DNA of 64,000 bases from Massospora cicadina (lineage: Eukaryota > Entomophthoromycota > Entomophthoromycetes > Entomophthorales > Entomophthoraceae). Shown here in pieces: positions 1 to 10,327 of this stretch; positions within the stretch are counted from its first letter, which is position 1; each line of letters starts with the position of its first letter. Under the pieces are notes generated by a model that saw only the letters and a program-made list of their open reading frames with translations, did no database searches and was not told the origin of the DNA. Location of the stretch: NCBI GenBank assembly GCA_022478985.1, contig JAKSZP010002697.1, positions 1 to 64,000 of the forward strand, in the 5' to 3' direction. A program made the position numbers and the translations under genes.

Positions 1-91
1 TGAGTAAGCAATCAAGTTCACTTAATTTGTTGAAGATATGGGTAATGACTCTTTCTGCTTGGCGCTCCCTCCCCACTGAAAACAGTATCCA

Positions 92-518
92 GTTTTCCAT
101 GCTTCCCTGCTTAACCCTTTTCTGGCATCCCACCATCCAATTCCAAACCAGTCATTTTAAAGGATTTGGTCAAATCTGAGGTGGAAGTGATATTGTGTCA
201 CACCAGTCCCGCCACTTGGTTAAGTACCTGGTGGCTTGGAAGGGCTTCCCATCCTATAAAAATAGTTGGGTCAGTGCTTGTGATTGCGCCAACTGTCAGG
301 AGTTGGTGAAAGTGTTCCATGTGGCACACTTGGAAGCCCCCTACGCTCCTCCTAAAATTATTGTAATTATGGCCATCAAACTCGCCAAGGCCTATAAGAT
401 TATTGCACTGGCTCAGTTCCCCAGCAGCGGCACTTCACCCCTTCCTAAAAGTAAGGATAATGTAAGTCTTAGCAGGAACCCCTACATCTGGATTGAGACC
501 AATTCCCGTTCCACTTAA
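92..518 (+). pseudogene. Chromovirus F pol 3' end: post-integrase module and chromodomain
   Basis: This is the last part of a Ty3/Gypsy pol polyprotein, which begins outside the window. At 92-121 the peptide VFHASLLNPF matches the motif that closes the integrase SH3-like region of chromoviruses. After a short linker a chromodomain follows: EVEVIL at about 178-195, then after a frameshift YLVAWKGFPSYKNSWV and ELVKVFH (to about 320). In chromoviruses this domain directs integration to modified histones. At least two frameshifts separate the pieces, so it is a dead copy. A purine-rich run at 519-535 could be its polypurine tract. Element G begins soon afterwards, so the rest of F may lie to the right of 24629, although I could not recognise it there. 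Domain identity is fairly sure, element boundaries are not. Confidence 0.75.
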
Positions 519-599
519 AACAGGGGAAGAAGTCAACACCAGTACCTCTCATCTCGCAGGGCAATATGGCCCATGTGGTGGGTGGAGGTGGGTCATGGT

Positions 600-1485
600 A
601 TACCCCCTAAGGGTTGTAGTTCCCTCCCCACTTTATCCTCCACCAAGCTGGTAGAAAATACTGGAGGGTTTGCCAGTGTGTGGCAAAGGCTTAAGGTTTA
701 GCTGAAGAGGTTCTTTTGAGCTCTGTAGAGCAACAAGCTATGAAGATGAAATTGAGCAAATCACCCCAAACCTGCCGAGATCCCACCATTGCATCAAAAC
801 CGTCCAATCCTCAACAGGTGTGGGAGCGTTCAACCAATTCCTTCTAAATGGGCATGACTTATGTGGCCTGGACCTGGGTGCTCTCTGCTGGCCACCCAAA
901 ACGTCTCTGACAGTGCAAAATGCATGCACATGTCAAAAAAATTAACCTCTAATCAACGAGCCCATATTGAATTTGGATAACCATCCTGGACCCAAGTTGG
1001 TTACAAAATAGGTTTAGTGGCCAGTTCGTCAGATTGTTTCAAGCTTATACCAATGGCAGTTGCGCATGAGTCACAATTTACCCCAGCAAGCTTTTAGGAA
1101 GCAGTCCCAATAGATACTGCGCGTCGCTCCATTTTCTCAATTTCCACTCCCTAAGCTTGAGTAATAGTACCAAAAACTCCAAACTTTGGTCTTGAGTATT
1201 TTATTTAAAAATAAAAAGGTGTGATAATCTTTGGTCCAAGCACCCCCTAGCTGGTCTTTGAGGCTGGGAATCTTTTTGTAACATTTCTATTTTTGGACAA
1301 CTGTGACTGTGGCATTCTGCCTAAAATTTTGGGTGGTAACTCACATGGAGTTCCAGTCCGGTCTTATAATTATTATCAGCACGCTATATGACAGTAAGGT
1401 CCCGTTCATGCTGGTTTGAGAGTTGATCTATCAAGGCTCGCTCAGGTGCAGGAATTCAACTCACTCGTCATCTCAAAAACTGACA
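600..1485 (-). repeat. 3' LTR of element G (left boundary uncertain)
   Basis: On the + strand this LTR ends ...ctgaca at 1485. The last 90 or so bases (from about 1396) match the outer end of the right-hand LTR (about 24537-24629), including the shared stretches ctggtttgag/atggtttgag, tcaaggctc and cgtcatctcaaa. A weaker match continues left to about 1220. It is followed on the right by a G/C-only run that is a polypurine tract on the - strand, as expected for the 3' LTR of a - strand element. The left end cannot be placed from the sequence; anything from about 540 to 700 is possible. Confidence 0.5.
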
Positions 1486-1583
1486 ACGCCCCCCTTAAGA
1501 TAGTGTCAGGGGGAGTATAGAGATGAGGGATCAGCCATGCACCTGATTCACCACTTTTTCCTGATTGACGTTGGCAATAGAGT
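1486..1583 (-). pseudogene. Element G pol C-terminal end and polypurine tract
   Basis: Read on the - strand this short piece continues the integrase tail of G found at 14893-15000 on the far side of element A. The frame passes through the target duplication without a shift and gives EKVVNQVH, matching IVNQVHAKFLHPY at the end of pol in element B. The frame then hits a stop. At 1486-1498 the - strand reads cttaaggggggcg, a polypurine tract directly abutting the 3' LTR. Such tracts prime plus-strand DNA synthesis in reverse transcription. Confidence 0.7.
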
Positions 1584-2629
1584 TGTTATGACTAAATGAC
1601 ATGATTGAGGAGACCAACTCTAAGGATCAAAATGGTCGTCAGGAGGCAAAAATGTGTTGGCATGCCTTCCTGGCCTCAAACATACCCTAAATCATTGCTG
1701 GGTTCAGGTGAGATATGCCCAAATTGGTCCTGGGGATGCGCTTGATGCTTAACCCTGCAATAAATCAAGAGCATTAAAACGCAATAGCTAACTTCTTAAT
1801 GATGACAGTTCAATATGGTTACTTGGAGAATGGGGGTTCAAAACCCATTCATTTTTAATATTTTTTGAATTGGGTCAGCCTTGCTGCAACCAATAACTAG
1901 AGTTTGGCCAATCTCAAGCTACTGTACCCTGGCTGTTGGTAGAGTGCACCTATTGGGTCACTTAATATTAGCATCATTTCCTCAATTTACAATTCACCCC
2001 CTTAGTTGAACTTCGCTTCTATGAGACCATCTATCCTTGTTGGTTAACTTCCTTTTAAGTAATTGAGGTGGGTCAACCTTGGGACAAATATACCACACCA
2101 AGGTTTTTTATAGCCAGTACAGGTTTTGAACATGTGTTAAACAAAACCTGCACTAGAGTGGAAGCAGAAATTACCCTGCCAGGCTAACCACCCTTTTATT
2201 GGTCGACTTCCTATTAATAAAATTCCCATTAGTTTACAATTTTAAAATGTTTACTTGGGCGACCATGTGTGCAGACTGCCTCAGGGAGGTCTCTAGCAAC
2301 GGTAGCCATTTTATTTGCACAAAGTTAACTAATGCATCTAGTGCACCGTTGGGACACCCTGGTCCCCCCAGACCAAGGCATTCAAGCACTCCAGCCCAGA
2401 TCTCCACTTTGTTATGGACTCCCCTTTGGGGCCCACCCAAGTCTTGTTGTTTATTTTGCTTTCAATTAATATACCGCGTTGTACACCCTTTCCCTGGGTT
2501 ACTTTGGCTCCAGCCCCCTCTGCGGTGCTCTGTTTACCATCATACTAATGACTGGTTTCCTGGCCGGTGTGGATGTTCATCCCACACCACATCTCTGGAT
2601 ATGTGAGAGTTACAGACACTCTCCTTACA
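1584..2629 (+). repeat. 5' LTR of chromovirus A
   Basis: It starts TGTTATGACTAAATGACA and ends ...CTCCTTACA. It aligns along its length with 13999-14887, with shared blocks such as tgaccaagatatgccc-type text near 1690-1740, attcaccccctta near 1990, and ttgtacaccctttccc near 2480. It is 157 bases longer than its partner because of the SINE2 insertion at about 2055-2192. The apparent ORFs of 135 aa inside it are chance frames within the LTR. Confidence 0.85.
2055..2192 (-). mobile_element. SINE2 copy 1, short tRNA-derived SINE in the LTR of A
   Basis: This extra segment is absent from the partner LTR (about 14450-14470). Its reverse complement matches 40186-40316 almost end to end. It begins gtggttagcctggcaggg, close to a polymerase III A box, has GTTCAAAACC (B-box consensus GGTTCRANNCC) at 2122-2132, and ends TTGTCCCAAGGTTGACCC plus a short A-rich tail. 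Imperfect repeats flank it: ccttgttggttaacttcc on the left and cttttattggtcgacttcc on the right, consistent with a target duplication of 15-18 bases. RNA polymerase III origin is inferred from the boxes. Confidence 0.72.
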
Positions 2630-3365
2630 TTAGTTGACCAACCCCTTTACTTTATGTCACTAAAATTATCCATGTGTGGGCTTTCACTGAGTGCAGATTG
2701 GGTGCTCCTCAAGTGTGTCACAGCCTCATTGAGGCTCACCACCTTTTTCTGTTTGGCCAATGGTTGGTGCATATAAGCGTTATTCTCACTAATTAAATTG
2801 GGAAGTGTCATCCTTCTTTCTCGTACCTGGTGGATTAGAATGTTTTGCAATCTGGGTGTCTTGATTCCCTGACTTTCTCTCAAAGTGGACAAAAAAGCTT
2901 TGTTTAAAATGATTTTTTTGGCACTGCATCTGGATGGCACATGTGGGATCATTGACAAAGGGCCTAATGGATACAGCCTTAGATAACGATGCACAAACTG
3001 TCGCAAAATGAGTATGGGGTCATTCAAGGCCCTAAAACGCTTTTATTAACACTAATTCCTTACATAAAAACGAGCCAAATATCATCTCTTGTGGCTCTAG
3101 TTGGGAATGAATTTCAGTATGCCAAATCACCCCAGAGAACTTGTGCTTGACCCCTATCATGATCCGCAGAACATAGACAGTGGAAAAGGAGCTACTTTTG
3201 AAATATAGAAAAAGTTACGCAACTGCTGAAGATATGCTAAGATATGTGGCCTTACTATTAAAATGGCAATTATCCTTCACCATTCTATGATGCGAGAACA
3301 TACACTGGAGGCATAATGATGCATGATGAAGAGTTTTATGGTGAGATGTTGGCGTTTTCTGCTTT
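2630..3365 (+). other. Leader of chromovirus A, no recognisable gag
   Basis: About 0.74 kb separate the 5' LTR from the protease, where gag should lie (normally 1 kb or more). Both strands are full of stops. A CTNC pair near 2993 on the + strand is not followed by the rest of a zinc knuckle. A 126-codon frame on the - strand (2647-3027) has no recognisable motif. The first bases after the LTR (ttagttgacc) do not resemble the TGGTGCT primer site of elements B, C and E, so priming in A may differ (self-priming is known in some chromoviruses). Confidence 0.4.
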
Positions 3366-4015
3366 TTGAATAAAGACCATTTGGGATATTTTTTGTTGAC
3401 CGCTACCATTCCATCATCTTTAGGGAAAACCAACACAACTTTTTTGGTGGATACAGGAGCCTCTGAGAATTACATTGACCAAGACTTAGCCAACTATCTT
3501 GAGTTAATTTACTTGCCTGGTGGTATGGTTAGGGGAGGGGCTTCTCAAGGTATTCCCACGCTGAAGGTTCTGGGGTTAGTGGATTATCAAATTGCAAATA
3601 TCAACCGGCTGACTGCTTTCAAGCAATTAAAAACCTTCTGTAACTAATTATTTTGGAAAGTAGATTGGTGGTGATATCTTGACGTCAGAAACAATTTGAA
3701 AGACAAAATATCGTCCTTAACTTTGTAGAATCGTCATAGATTAGCCATCCCTTTGTCTGAAGCAAACTCTCAGGGCGATCTGCACCACTGGCCCAATATC
3801 CACACTATCAGTCTTGCTCCATTGCTGAAGCCCTCTCTTAAGGTACCCTTTTTATCTTGTTTGGGAGAGTTGGAATCTTCGTTTGATGTGGCTTTAGCCA
3901 ATGTACTACCAGCTCATTCAGAGTTTAATTGCAAATTCATGCTCACTGTTGATCTGGTGTGTATATCTTCTCCCATTTACCCATTGACTGTATGGGAGAA
4001 ATATTCCTTAGATGT
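3366..4015 (+). pseudogene. Chromovirus A protease and protease-RT linker (5' half of split pol)
   Basis: The frame 3366-3647 contains FLVDTGASENYID, the catalytic D-T-G triad of a retropepsin, which cleaves the Gag-Pol polyprotein. A second frame (3753-4015) is the connector leading into RT and ends in PIYPLTVWEKYSLDV. It is cut exactly by element B. The same frame resumes at 11152 with WVKEQIDEGNI, the start of the RT palm region, when B and one copy of the gatgt duplication are set aside. A frameshift and stops lie between the protease and the linker (about 3648-3752). Confidence 0.85.
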
Positions 4016-4837
4016 TGTTTAATGGTTAACTGGATCTAAATCGTCAGTTATTATATACCAAAAATATCCTAAGTATATCCAAACTTGGGATTCGTGGCCT
4101 AGCAATTTCACTTAATAATATTCAACTATGATGACATGGGCTCAAGGGCTTTGTTGGGATAGGTCAGACTTAATATAAAGTATCAACTTAATAACTTGGG
4201 CATGTGGGCTTTGTTAGTCTATGTCAAAATTAGTTTTTAATATCAGTCAAGTTTTTGATCAAATTAATTAATAATTAGTGGTACAAATCACCTTGGTATG
4301 TGCTGTTAATTGCATGTGAAAGAGAATTGGTTCAGCTATCTGCAAATGTGTCTTAAACAATATCTTGAGAATATTGATGTTATTTACACCGACCCTGAGG
4401 CTGTGCAAGATGCCCTGAGTCAAAGTATTTGTAGACCCTCAAATGAACATTTTACGTGTTCCTCTGGCCAAGTGCCATTGAAAATGAGATGTCATGGGTA
4501 AGATGTGGTGAACATTGAACCCTATAAATTATCTCCAGGTTGATACTAGCAAAATACAATCAATTATTACCACTAGTTATAGTTTAACTTATGAGCTTTT
4601 TGTGTTCAATACTTTAAGTTGTATTAAGTCGAGGATTTACTTGGATCAGTAAGATCAGGGCAGCGTGTTATCGTCCAAGTAATGACAGGGGAATGTGAAA
4701 GTGAAGTGCTATTACCAAGGAGTTATATCTTGAACTATAGTCACCATCTAGTCTATTGTCGCCATACAATAGACATATGGAACTCCACCATACCGCAGAA
4801 GAAGAACCAGCCATCTGAAGAAGACCAAAATTCAACA
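4016..4837 (+). repeat. 5' LTR of element B
   Basis: It runs from TGTTTAATGG to ...AATTCAACA and is paired with 10328-11146. The leftmost 270 bases carry clearly more differences from the partner than the remaining 550, where only about ten substitutions were noticed. Confidence 0.93.
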
Positions 4838-4858
4838 AGTGGTGCTCATGGCTGGGAA
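4838..4858 (+). promoter_or_regulatory. Primer-binding site of element B
   Basis: Immediately after the LTR the sequence is agTGGTGCTCATGG. TGG pairs with the CCA end of a tRNA primer. The same TGGTGCT follows the 5' LTRs of elements C and E, and TGCTGCT that of G. Complementarity to a specific tRNA cannot be checked here. Confidence 0.7.
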
Positions 4859-4952
4859 CGCAGATGGTGACCACGCTGAGCAGGGGAGCAACCCCTGGCT
4901 ATATCAATTTTTCAAGGATTAATTTATAAAATTCCAAGGCTCAGCGGACATA

Positions 4953-6006
4953 ATGAGTCATCAAATTGATAATCTCACTGAAGAAGTTGCTTTTATTAAT
5001 GAGGCAAATAATGCTCTACATGAAGAAGTGAATGGGTTAAAGAAGAAAATCACAGAAAAAGATCAAGTTTATTTCTGCTCTTCAATTGCAAATGACCAAT
5101 CTGAATGAGATAATTGCAATTCTGAATGATTTTAAAAGCCAGCACGCCCAAAGCAAATTTAATGACAGTGATGCCTCTGAACATTATAATATTAATGGGC
5201 CACGTTGGCAGCTGCCATGTAGAATGGTTGCTTTGGCCAACCCAAGTTCCTCTAACCGTGATACAATGCCTCAGCGCCCTAATATGCCTGGCTCAAGTCA
5301 ACAAAGAAGTAATCATGATAACCATGGACAGGAAAGCGATAATTACAAAAGTGCAAACCTGCCTGCTTTTGACAAGAATGGAAGTATAACTACATTTGTC
5401 AAATTCTTTGAAATGGCCATGTATGGGGCCAGCGACTGCAAAAAAGCAGCCACTATGATTAACTGTTTGGATGAGTGGAGCATTGAATTGATTATGCCAC
5501 ATATCAATGAAAATACAACTTACGCTGAAGTCAAAGAGGCTGTGTTTCATGACTTTGGAGGTCCAGAACGTCAACCAGAAAATCTAAGTTTATGAACATT
5601 CGCTTTAAGAAAGATGAAACAATTGACAAATTTTCAGATTGATTCTATCACAAAGCTCAAGTTCTCCTAGGTGCAAAGACTATGTTCAATTTTGATGCTA
5701 AGATTGCACTAGAACATGCAGTAGAACCTTACCTAAAATTGCCAAATACTTTATTGCCTGCTTTTGTGCAAAACCTTGCAACACCTGAATTGGTTGATTA
5801 TTTGCACAGATGTTTAAAAATTATGACCCTCCTAATACTGGGTACAGATCAGGACCTGCTGCCTCTGCTGGAAAGCCCTTCAAAAACAATATTGACAATA
5901 ATCCGCCTGTAAAAAATGAGCAAAACTCAAATACAAGAGCCCCACTCCCAATGAGTGAGATTACTTGCTTTAATTACAATTGTAAAGGTCACTTCGTTTC
6001 CCAATG
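4953..6006 (+). pseudogene. Element B gag: coiled coil, capsid and degenerate zinc knuckle
   Basis: The ATG at 4953 opens MSHQIDNLTEEVAF, a charged heptad-like coiled coil (to about 5070). After a frameshift, 5086-5595 encodes a glycine/asparagine-rich linker and a capsid-like helical domain (LPAFDKNGSITTFVKFFEMA...). A frameshift and a TGA stop follow, then 5682-5830 continues the capsid with KIALEHAVEPYLKLP. A zinc-knuckle remnant CFNYNCKGHFVSQ lies at about 5967-6005, where the C-X2-C spacing is lost. Gag forms the virus-like particle. Element E has the same coiled coil, capsid and knuckle order. Confidence 0.8.
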
Positions 6007-6195
6007 ATGTCAGCAAAATGTCAATGTAGTTCTAATCGATACCATGCAGGAGGAGGGAAAAGAACAAGCACAATATATGTGGGACACTCTATTGTGCCTA
6101 AGACACCAGTACCACCTGATTGACAAGAATACGCTGGCCATGGGGCCTCAGTTACTAATGAAACAAATTCCATTTTAGTATCAAATGAAGATTCC

Positions 6196-6841
6196 TTGAA
6201 CATACATGCGGTAACTCACTCTCAGAGTAAGGCTGTCATACTTGAAGCCTCTGAAGTAGTCACTAAACCGTATGTGCAACAAATAATTGAGAATATACCA
6301 GCAGAAGGGCCAAGCAATGCATCAGATACCCCAAGCCTAAAAGGGGTTAATATAGCAATGCCAATCAAAACATTCATCCATGAATGTACCAGTATCAGAA
6401 ACACTCTGAAGAACAATCTTAATTCTCTAAATTCTTCCCATATATTACTTAGTAAACTCTATTAATTCTTACTACTCTGAGTGCACATACGTGGATATTA
6501 TGGTCATCAAGACCAGAGTTGTAGCTATTGTTGATAGTGGAGCACCTGTAAACATCATTTCCACGAAGTTGGTAAAGAAATTGAAAATAGCATCAGACAT
6601 TGACCATCATCAGGAATATGGGACCGTAGGCCTTAACAGCACTAAGAGTGAAGGAGCTTACAGCGCCTTGCCACTGCGATTTGGAGCTTTGGTAGTAGCC
6701 GCACCTGCAATAGTGCTTCCAAGCTCCAATTATGACATATTAATTGGAACTAGTTTTTTAAGGACCTATGGAATCTCATGCTATTTAAGTAGACGTCTTG
6801 ATGATACTTGGCCAGTCACTTCCAATTTATTACTCTCATAA
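6196..6841 (+). pseudogene. Element B protease region
   Basis: The frame 6491-6841 contains VAIVDSGAPVNIIST, with the catalytic D-S-G of an aspartic protease, and later PSSNYDILIGTSFLRTYGI, the conserved ILG-type flap-distal segment. The upstream frame 6196-6465 is a linker between gag and protease. Elements E (IVDNGAPINIVST) and G (IVKSGSPVNVISS) are clear relatives. Confidence 0.85.
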
Positions 6842-7329
6842 AGATACAAAGCCCACAAGACTTCATAGAAATTTTATCAATATATCTTATGCCAATGTGA
6901 TAATACCAGTAGGATATATTCAGCAAGGAATTGAAGCCACTCCATGCCAACCGCCATAAATGAAAATCATGGAATACCTCTACGTGTGAATAAGGATGCA
7001 ACAATAGCTCCAGGCCATCAACTGGTTATGAGGACTGGGACCAAGCTGGATATTCCAGAAGGGCTATACAGGGAGGTTTTCTCCCCATGGCATCATTTCT
7101 CAAATGGAACCTAGTGTGGCGCCTGAAATACTTATACCAGGGCATGGAGAGATTGATGTCCTACTAGCAAAGTTGATCAGCCAAAATATTAAGGTCAAGA
7201 AATATCAAGCATTCACATTTGTGCATCTATTTCCAAGGGACGAGTTAGAATAAGCTGTCAAATTTAGTGACTTATCTGAGTTTGTCTTACCGACTGAAAC
7301 CCTTGGGGTACATACTGTAATTTTTCAAG

Positions 7330-8720
7330 AATCATTTACTGGATTGTCAGAACAACAGAAGTATGAAGCACTAGAGTTGTTTGAATGATACTCTGAAATT
7401 TTTGCCAAAGATGACCAAGATTTAGGCTGTGCAAAAGGATTAAAGCATTTTGTTGACACTGGGGACCATATGCCTATTAGAATGAGGCCAATTTGGTGCC
7501 CCAGGGTTAGTGATGAAATAGTCAGAGAAGAGCTAGACAAATTGCTGAAAAGTGGAATGATAGTGCCCTCCAAAAGCCTGTGGGCCAGCCCAATTCTAAT
7601 TGTAAAGAAAAAAGATGTCAGTAATTGAGTTGTGATTGATTATTGACGCCTTAATGCCATTACAAAAAAGATTCATATTCATTGCCCAGAATTGATGATG
7701 CTCTGGACCGTCTGAGAGGGGTAAAGTATTTTACCGCAATGGACCTCATCTCAGGATATTGACAAATTGAACTGACTCAAGAGGAGCAGGAAAAGTGCGC
7801 AATGATTGCTGCTCAAGGGCTTTTCCAACCAATGCGCATGCCACAGGGGCTGTGCAATGTGCCAGCAACTTTTCAGCGCGCAATGGACACAATTTTGGGG
7901 GACCTTAAATTATCCTGTGTACTGGTGTACCTGAATGACATCAATGTCTTTTCACAAACATTTTCCAAACATCTGGAGCACCTTGTACAAGTGTTCAAAT
8001 GGCTGTTGAAGGCCAATCTGAAGATAAAACCTAGAAATGCCAATTCTTTAAAGAACAATTGGAATACCTCGGGTTTGTAATTGATTCCAAGGGCTTGCGG
8101 CCTCAGCCTCAAAAGGTGAAGGCAATTAACAAAATGCAACCTCTGACGAGTATGAGGGATGTTCAAGTGTTCTTAGGCATAATAGGATACTATCAAAGAT
8201 TTGTAGAAGGGTTTGCGAAGATTGCTGAGCCCCTATTCCACTTACTATAAGGAGGAGTTCGTTTTTGCTGGGAAGAGGAGTGCCAACAAGCCTTTAAGGC
8301 TTTGAAAACCAAAATGAGCACAGCGCCTATCCTCTGATATCCAGATTTCAGCAGGCCTTTTATCATACAAACTGAATCCTCATTGACTGCGATTAGTGGT
8401 GTGCTATCTCAGATTAGGGATGATGGCAAGGAGCATCCAGTTGCTTATTGCAGCATGATGCTGAATAAGCATGAGTGTATTTATATGGTGACTGAAAGAG
8501 AGTGTTTGGCTGTCATCTATGCTTGTAAACAATTTTGGGTTTACATTCATGGCATCAAGTTCTAAGTAGTGATGGATCACAGCTCATTACAATTTCTTCA
8601 CAATCTCAAGGAACCTGAGGGATGATTAGCCCGCTGGGCTCTGAAATTACAAGTGTACGATTATGAAATTATTCATAGAGCAGGAGTGGCCCATCAAAAT
8701 GCAGATGAACTATCATGAAT
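7330..8720 (+). pseudogene. Element B reverse transcriptase and RNase H
   Basis: RT starts with a short linker ending FVDTGDHMPIR, then SLWASPILIVKKKD, VVIDY, ISGY-stop-QIEL, GLFQPMRMPQGLCNVPATF and the catalytic box CVLVYLNDINVF (about 7915-7950), where the usual YLDD reads YLND. The primer-grip/thumb continues as FLGIIGYYQRFVEGFAKIA. RNase H follows: FSRPFIIQTESSLTAI, AYCSMMLNKHE, ECLAVIYACKQF, MDHSSLQFLHNLKEPEG. Stops seen: TGA at 7626, 7644, 7760 and 8623, TAA at 8563, and a one-base loss in the A run at about 7663. Several TGAs replace conserved tryptophans. Confidence 0.9.
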
Positions 8721-8749
8721 CCCTATTAGAGCTGTCCTGAGAAGTTTGG

Positions 8750-9952
8750 CTGATGAGCTTCATGAAAAAATATTTACTGAAAAGTATGGAGTTGAGCCAC
8801 CTGAAGTTCAAAAAGCGATCAAAAAGCATTAACTGACACCAAATATCGAAATGGAGTATTGTACAAGATTAAGCCTGAAGGGCAACGTCAAATTTTCCCA
8901 AAACCTTCTGACCAAATGGAGATTATTACACAAGCACACAAGGCCGTCAAACATGGGGGATTGTCCAAGATGCTAGAATTAATTTGATCGATTTACTATT
9001 GAGATTCCATGCAATTTGATATCTAAGACATGCTTGATAATTGTCATTCATGCCAAATTGTAAAACCTATGAAGTTGGATGCGAGATATCGTTTGATCAA
9101 ACCTGACTGGGCCTGGCATACCATGTAAATTGATTTAGTTGGTCCTTTATCTGTGAGTATCCTAGGCAAAAAATACATAATTGTTGCTAAGACCATCTAA
9201 AAAATGAGTAGAAGCAAAAGCAATTTGAGACGTTGTGGCTCTAATTACTGCCAAGTTTATTATGGATGATATTATTTATAAGCATGTATGCCCCCAGAAG
9301 GTCTTGACGGACGATGACACAAATTTTACTGCCCAAATGGTATAACAGTTAAATAAGTTGATGTCTATCAAAGGAGTGCTGTCAACACCATACCATCCTG
9401 AGACTAATGGTATGGTAGAGCGAGTGAATGGCACTTTAGTCAGTATTTTACATAAAAACGCAGCCTTGGCGCCTTTGCAATGGGCAACTTCAATTAGTGC
9501 TACCATGTTTGCATAAAATATTGGGCACCACAGCAGCACAGGCCACTCTCTATTTCAACTTCTGTATGGTAGAAATCCCGCTCTGCCTCCATTATTATAT
9601 TCAGTACTAAGTTCAACTGACGCAATTAACCCCAAAAATTATGTTGAGCAACTAGCAAAGACCCCGATAAAGTTGCAATCTGAAGCTTATCAAAATGCAA
9701 TTAGTCAAAAAACTATTCAGAAAAGCTATGATGACACTAAATGAGCTATAATGAATAAGTTTAAGGAAGGAGACTTAGTAGTATATTGCGACATTCATAG
9801 CACAGGCCGTGCGCACAAGCTGGCTTCGCTTTGGAAAGGTCCATATATTATATTTGAAAAGTCGTCTGAAGATGTATGTACCATTAAGAATCAAAGCAGC
9901 TGGATTGTGAATCAAGTACACGCTAAGTTCCTTCATCCATATCATAAAGAAT
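8750..9952 (+). pseudogene. Element B integrase and C-terminal GPY/F module
   Basis: Integrase inserts the cDNA into host DNA. The zinc-binding H-H-C-C region is degraded (about 8930-9060, with CHSCQIV near 9045). The catalytic core has IDLVGPL (first acidic residue), VLTDDDTNF (second) and PYHPETNGMVERVNGTL (third, glutamate) at about 9300-9440. It ends in SLWKGPYIIFEKSS and WIVNQVHAKFLHPYHKE (9751-9952), with no chromodomain. Stops and frameshifts occur around 9000-9220, including a TGA in place of the conserved W of a KWVEA motif. Confidence 0.87.
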
Positions 9953-10327
9953 AATAATATAAACAAAAAAATGAGAAAATAATAATAATAAATATATAAT
10001 AATAAAAAATGACAAAAAATAATTGAAAAACTTAAATTTTAATTCAAAGATTTGATGCCTCGCCAGCATTGGAACCAGGTAACCCTTCTTTGGTAAGGGG
10101 AGGAGAGCGAAATTGAAGCCAAGTGGGCCAGTCCAAGTTTGCCAAAGATTGATGGAGCTGCAGCAGGAATAGAGCCTAGGAAACAAAGGCAGCACGCCTA
10201 AACTAACTGTTATCCAGGGACAAAGGCTTTTAACGTAGCATCCTATTCTGAAGGTCAAGAAAAATTGGATGTTGTGACCAAAAGAAAAGGAATACCCTCC
10301 GCTTTTATCCAGTCAAGGAGGGGGAAG
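9953..10327 (+). other. Element B 3' untranslated region with polypurine tract
   Basis: It is non-coding. An A/T-only low-complexity stretch of AAT-type repeats (9950-10020) follows the pol stop, as in element E at 44640-44790. The tract caaggagggggaag at about 10313-10327 directly precedes the 3' LTR and is the plus-strand primer. Confidence 0.75.

Noticed and set aside
2647..3027. 126-codon frame on the - strand, possible host exon or gag
   Set aside because: No motif, no codon or homology support, and it sits in the leader of A.
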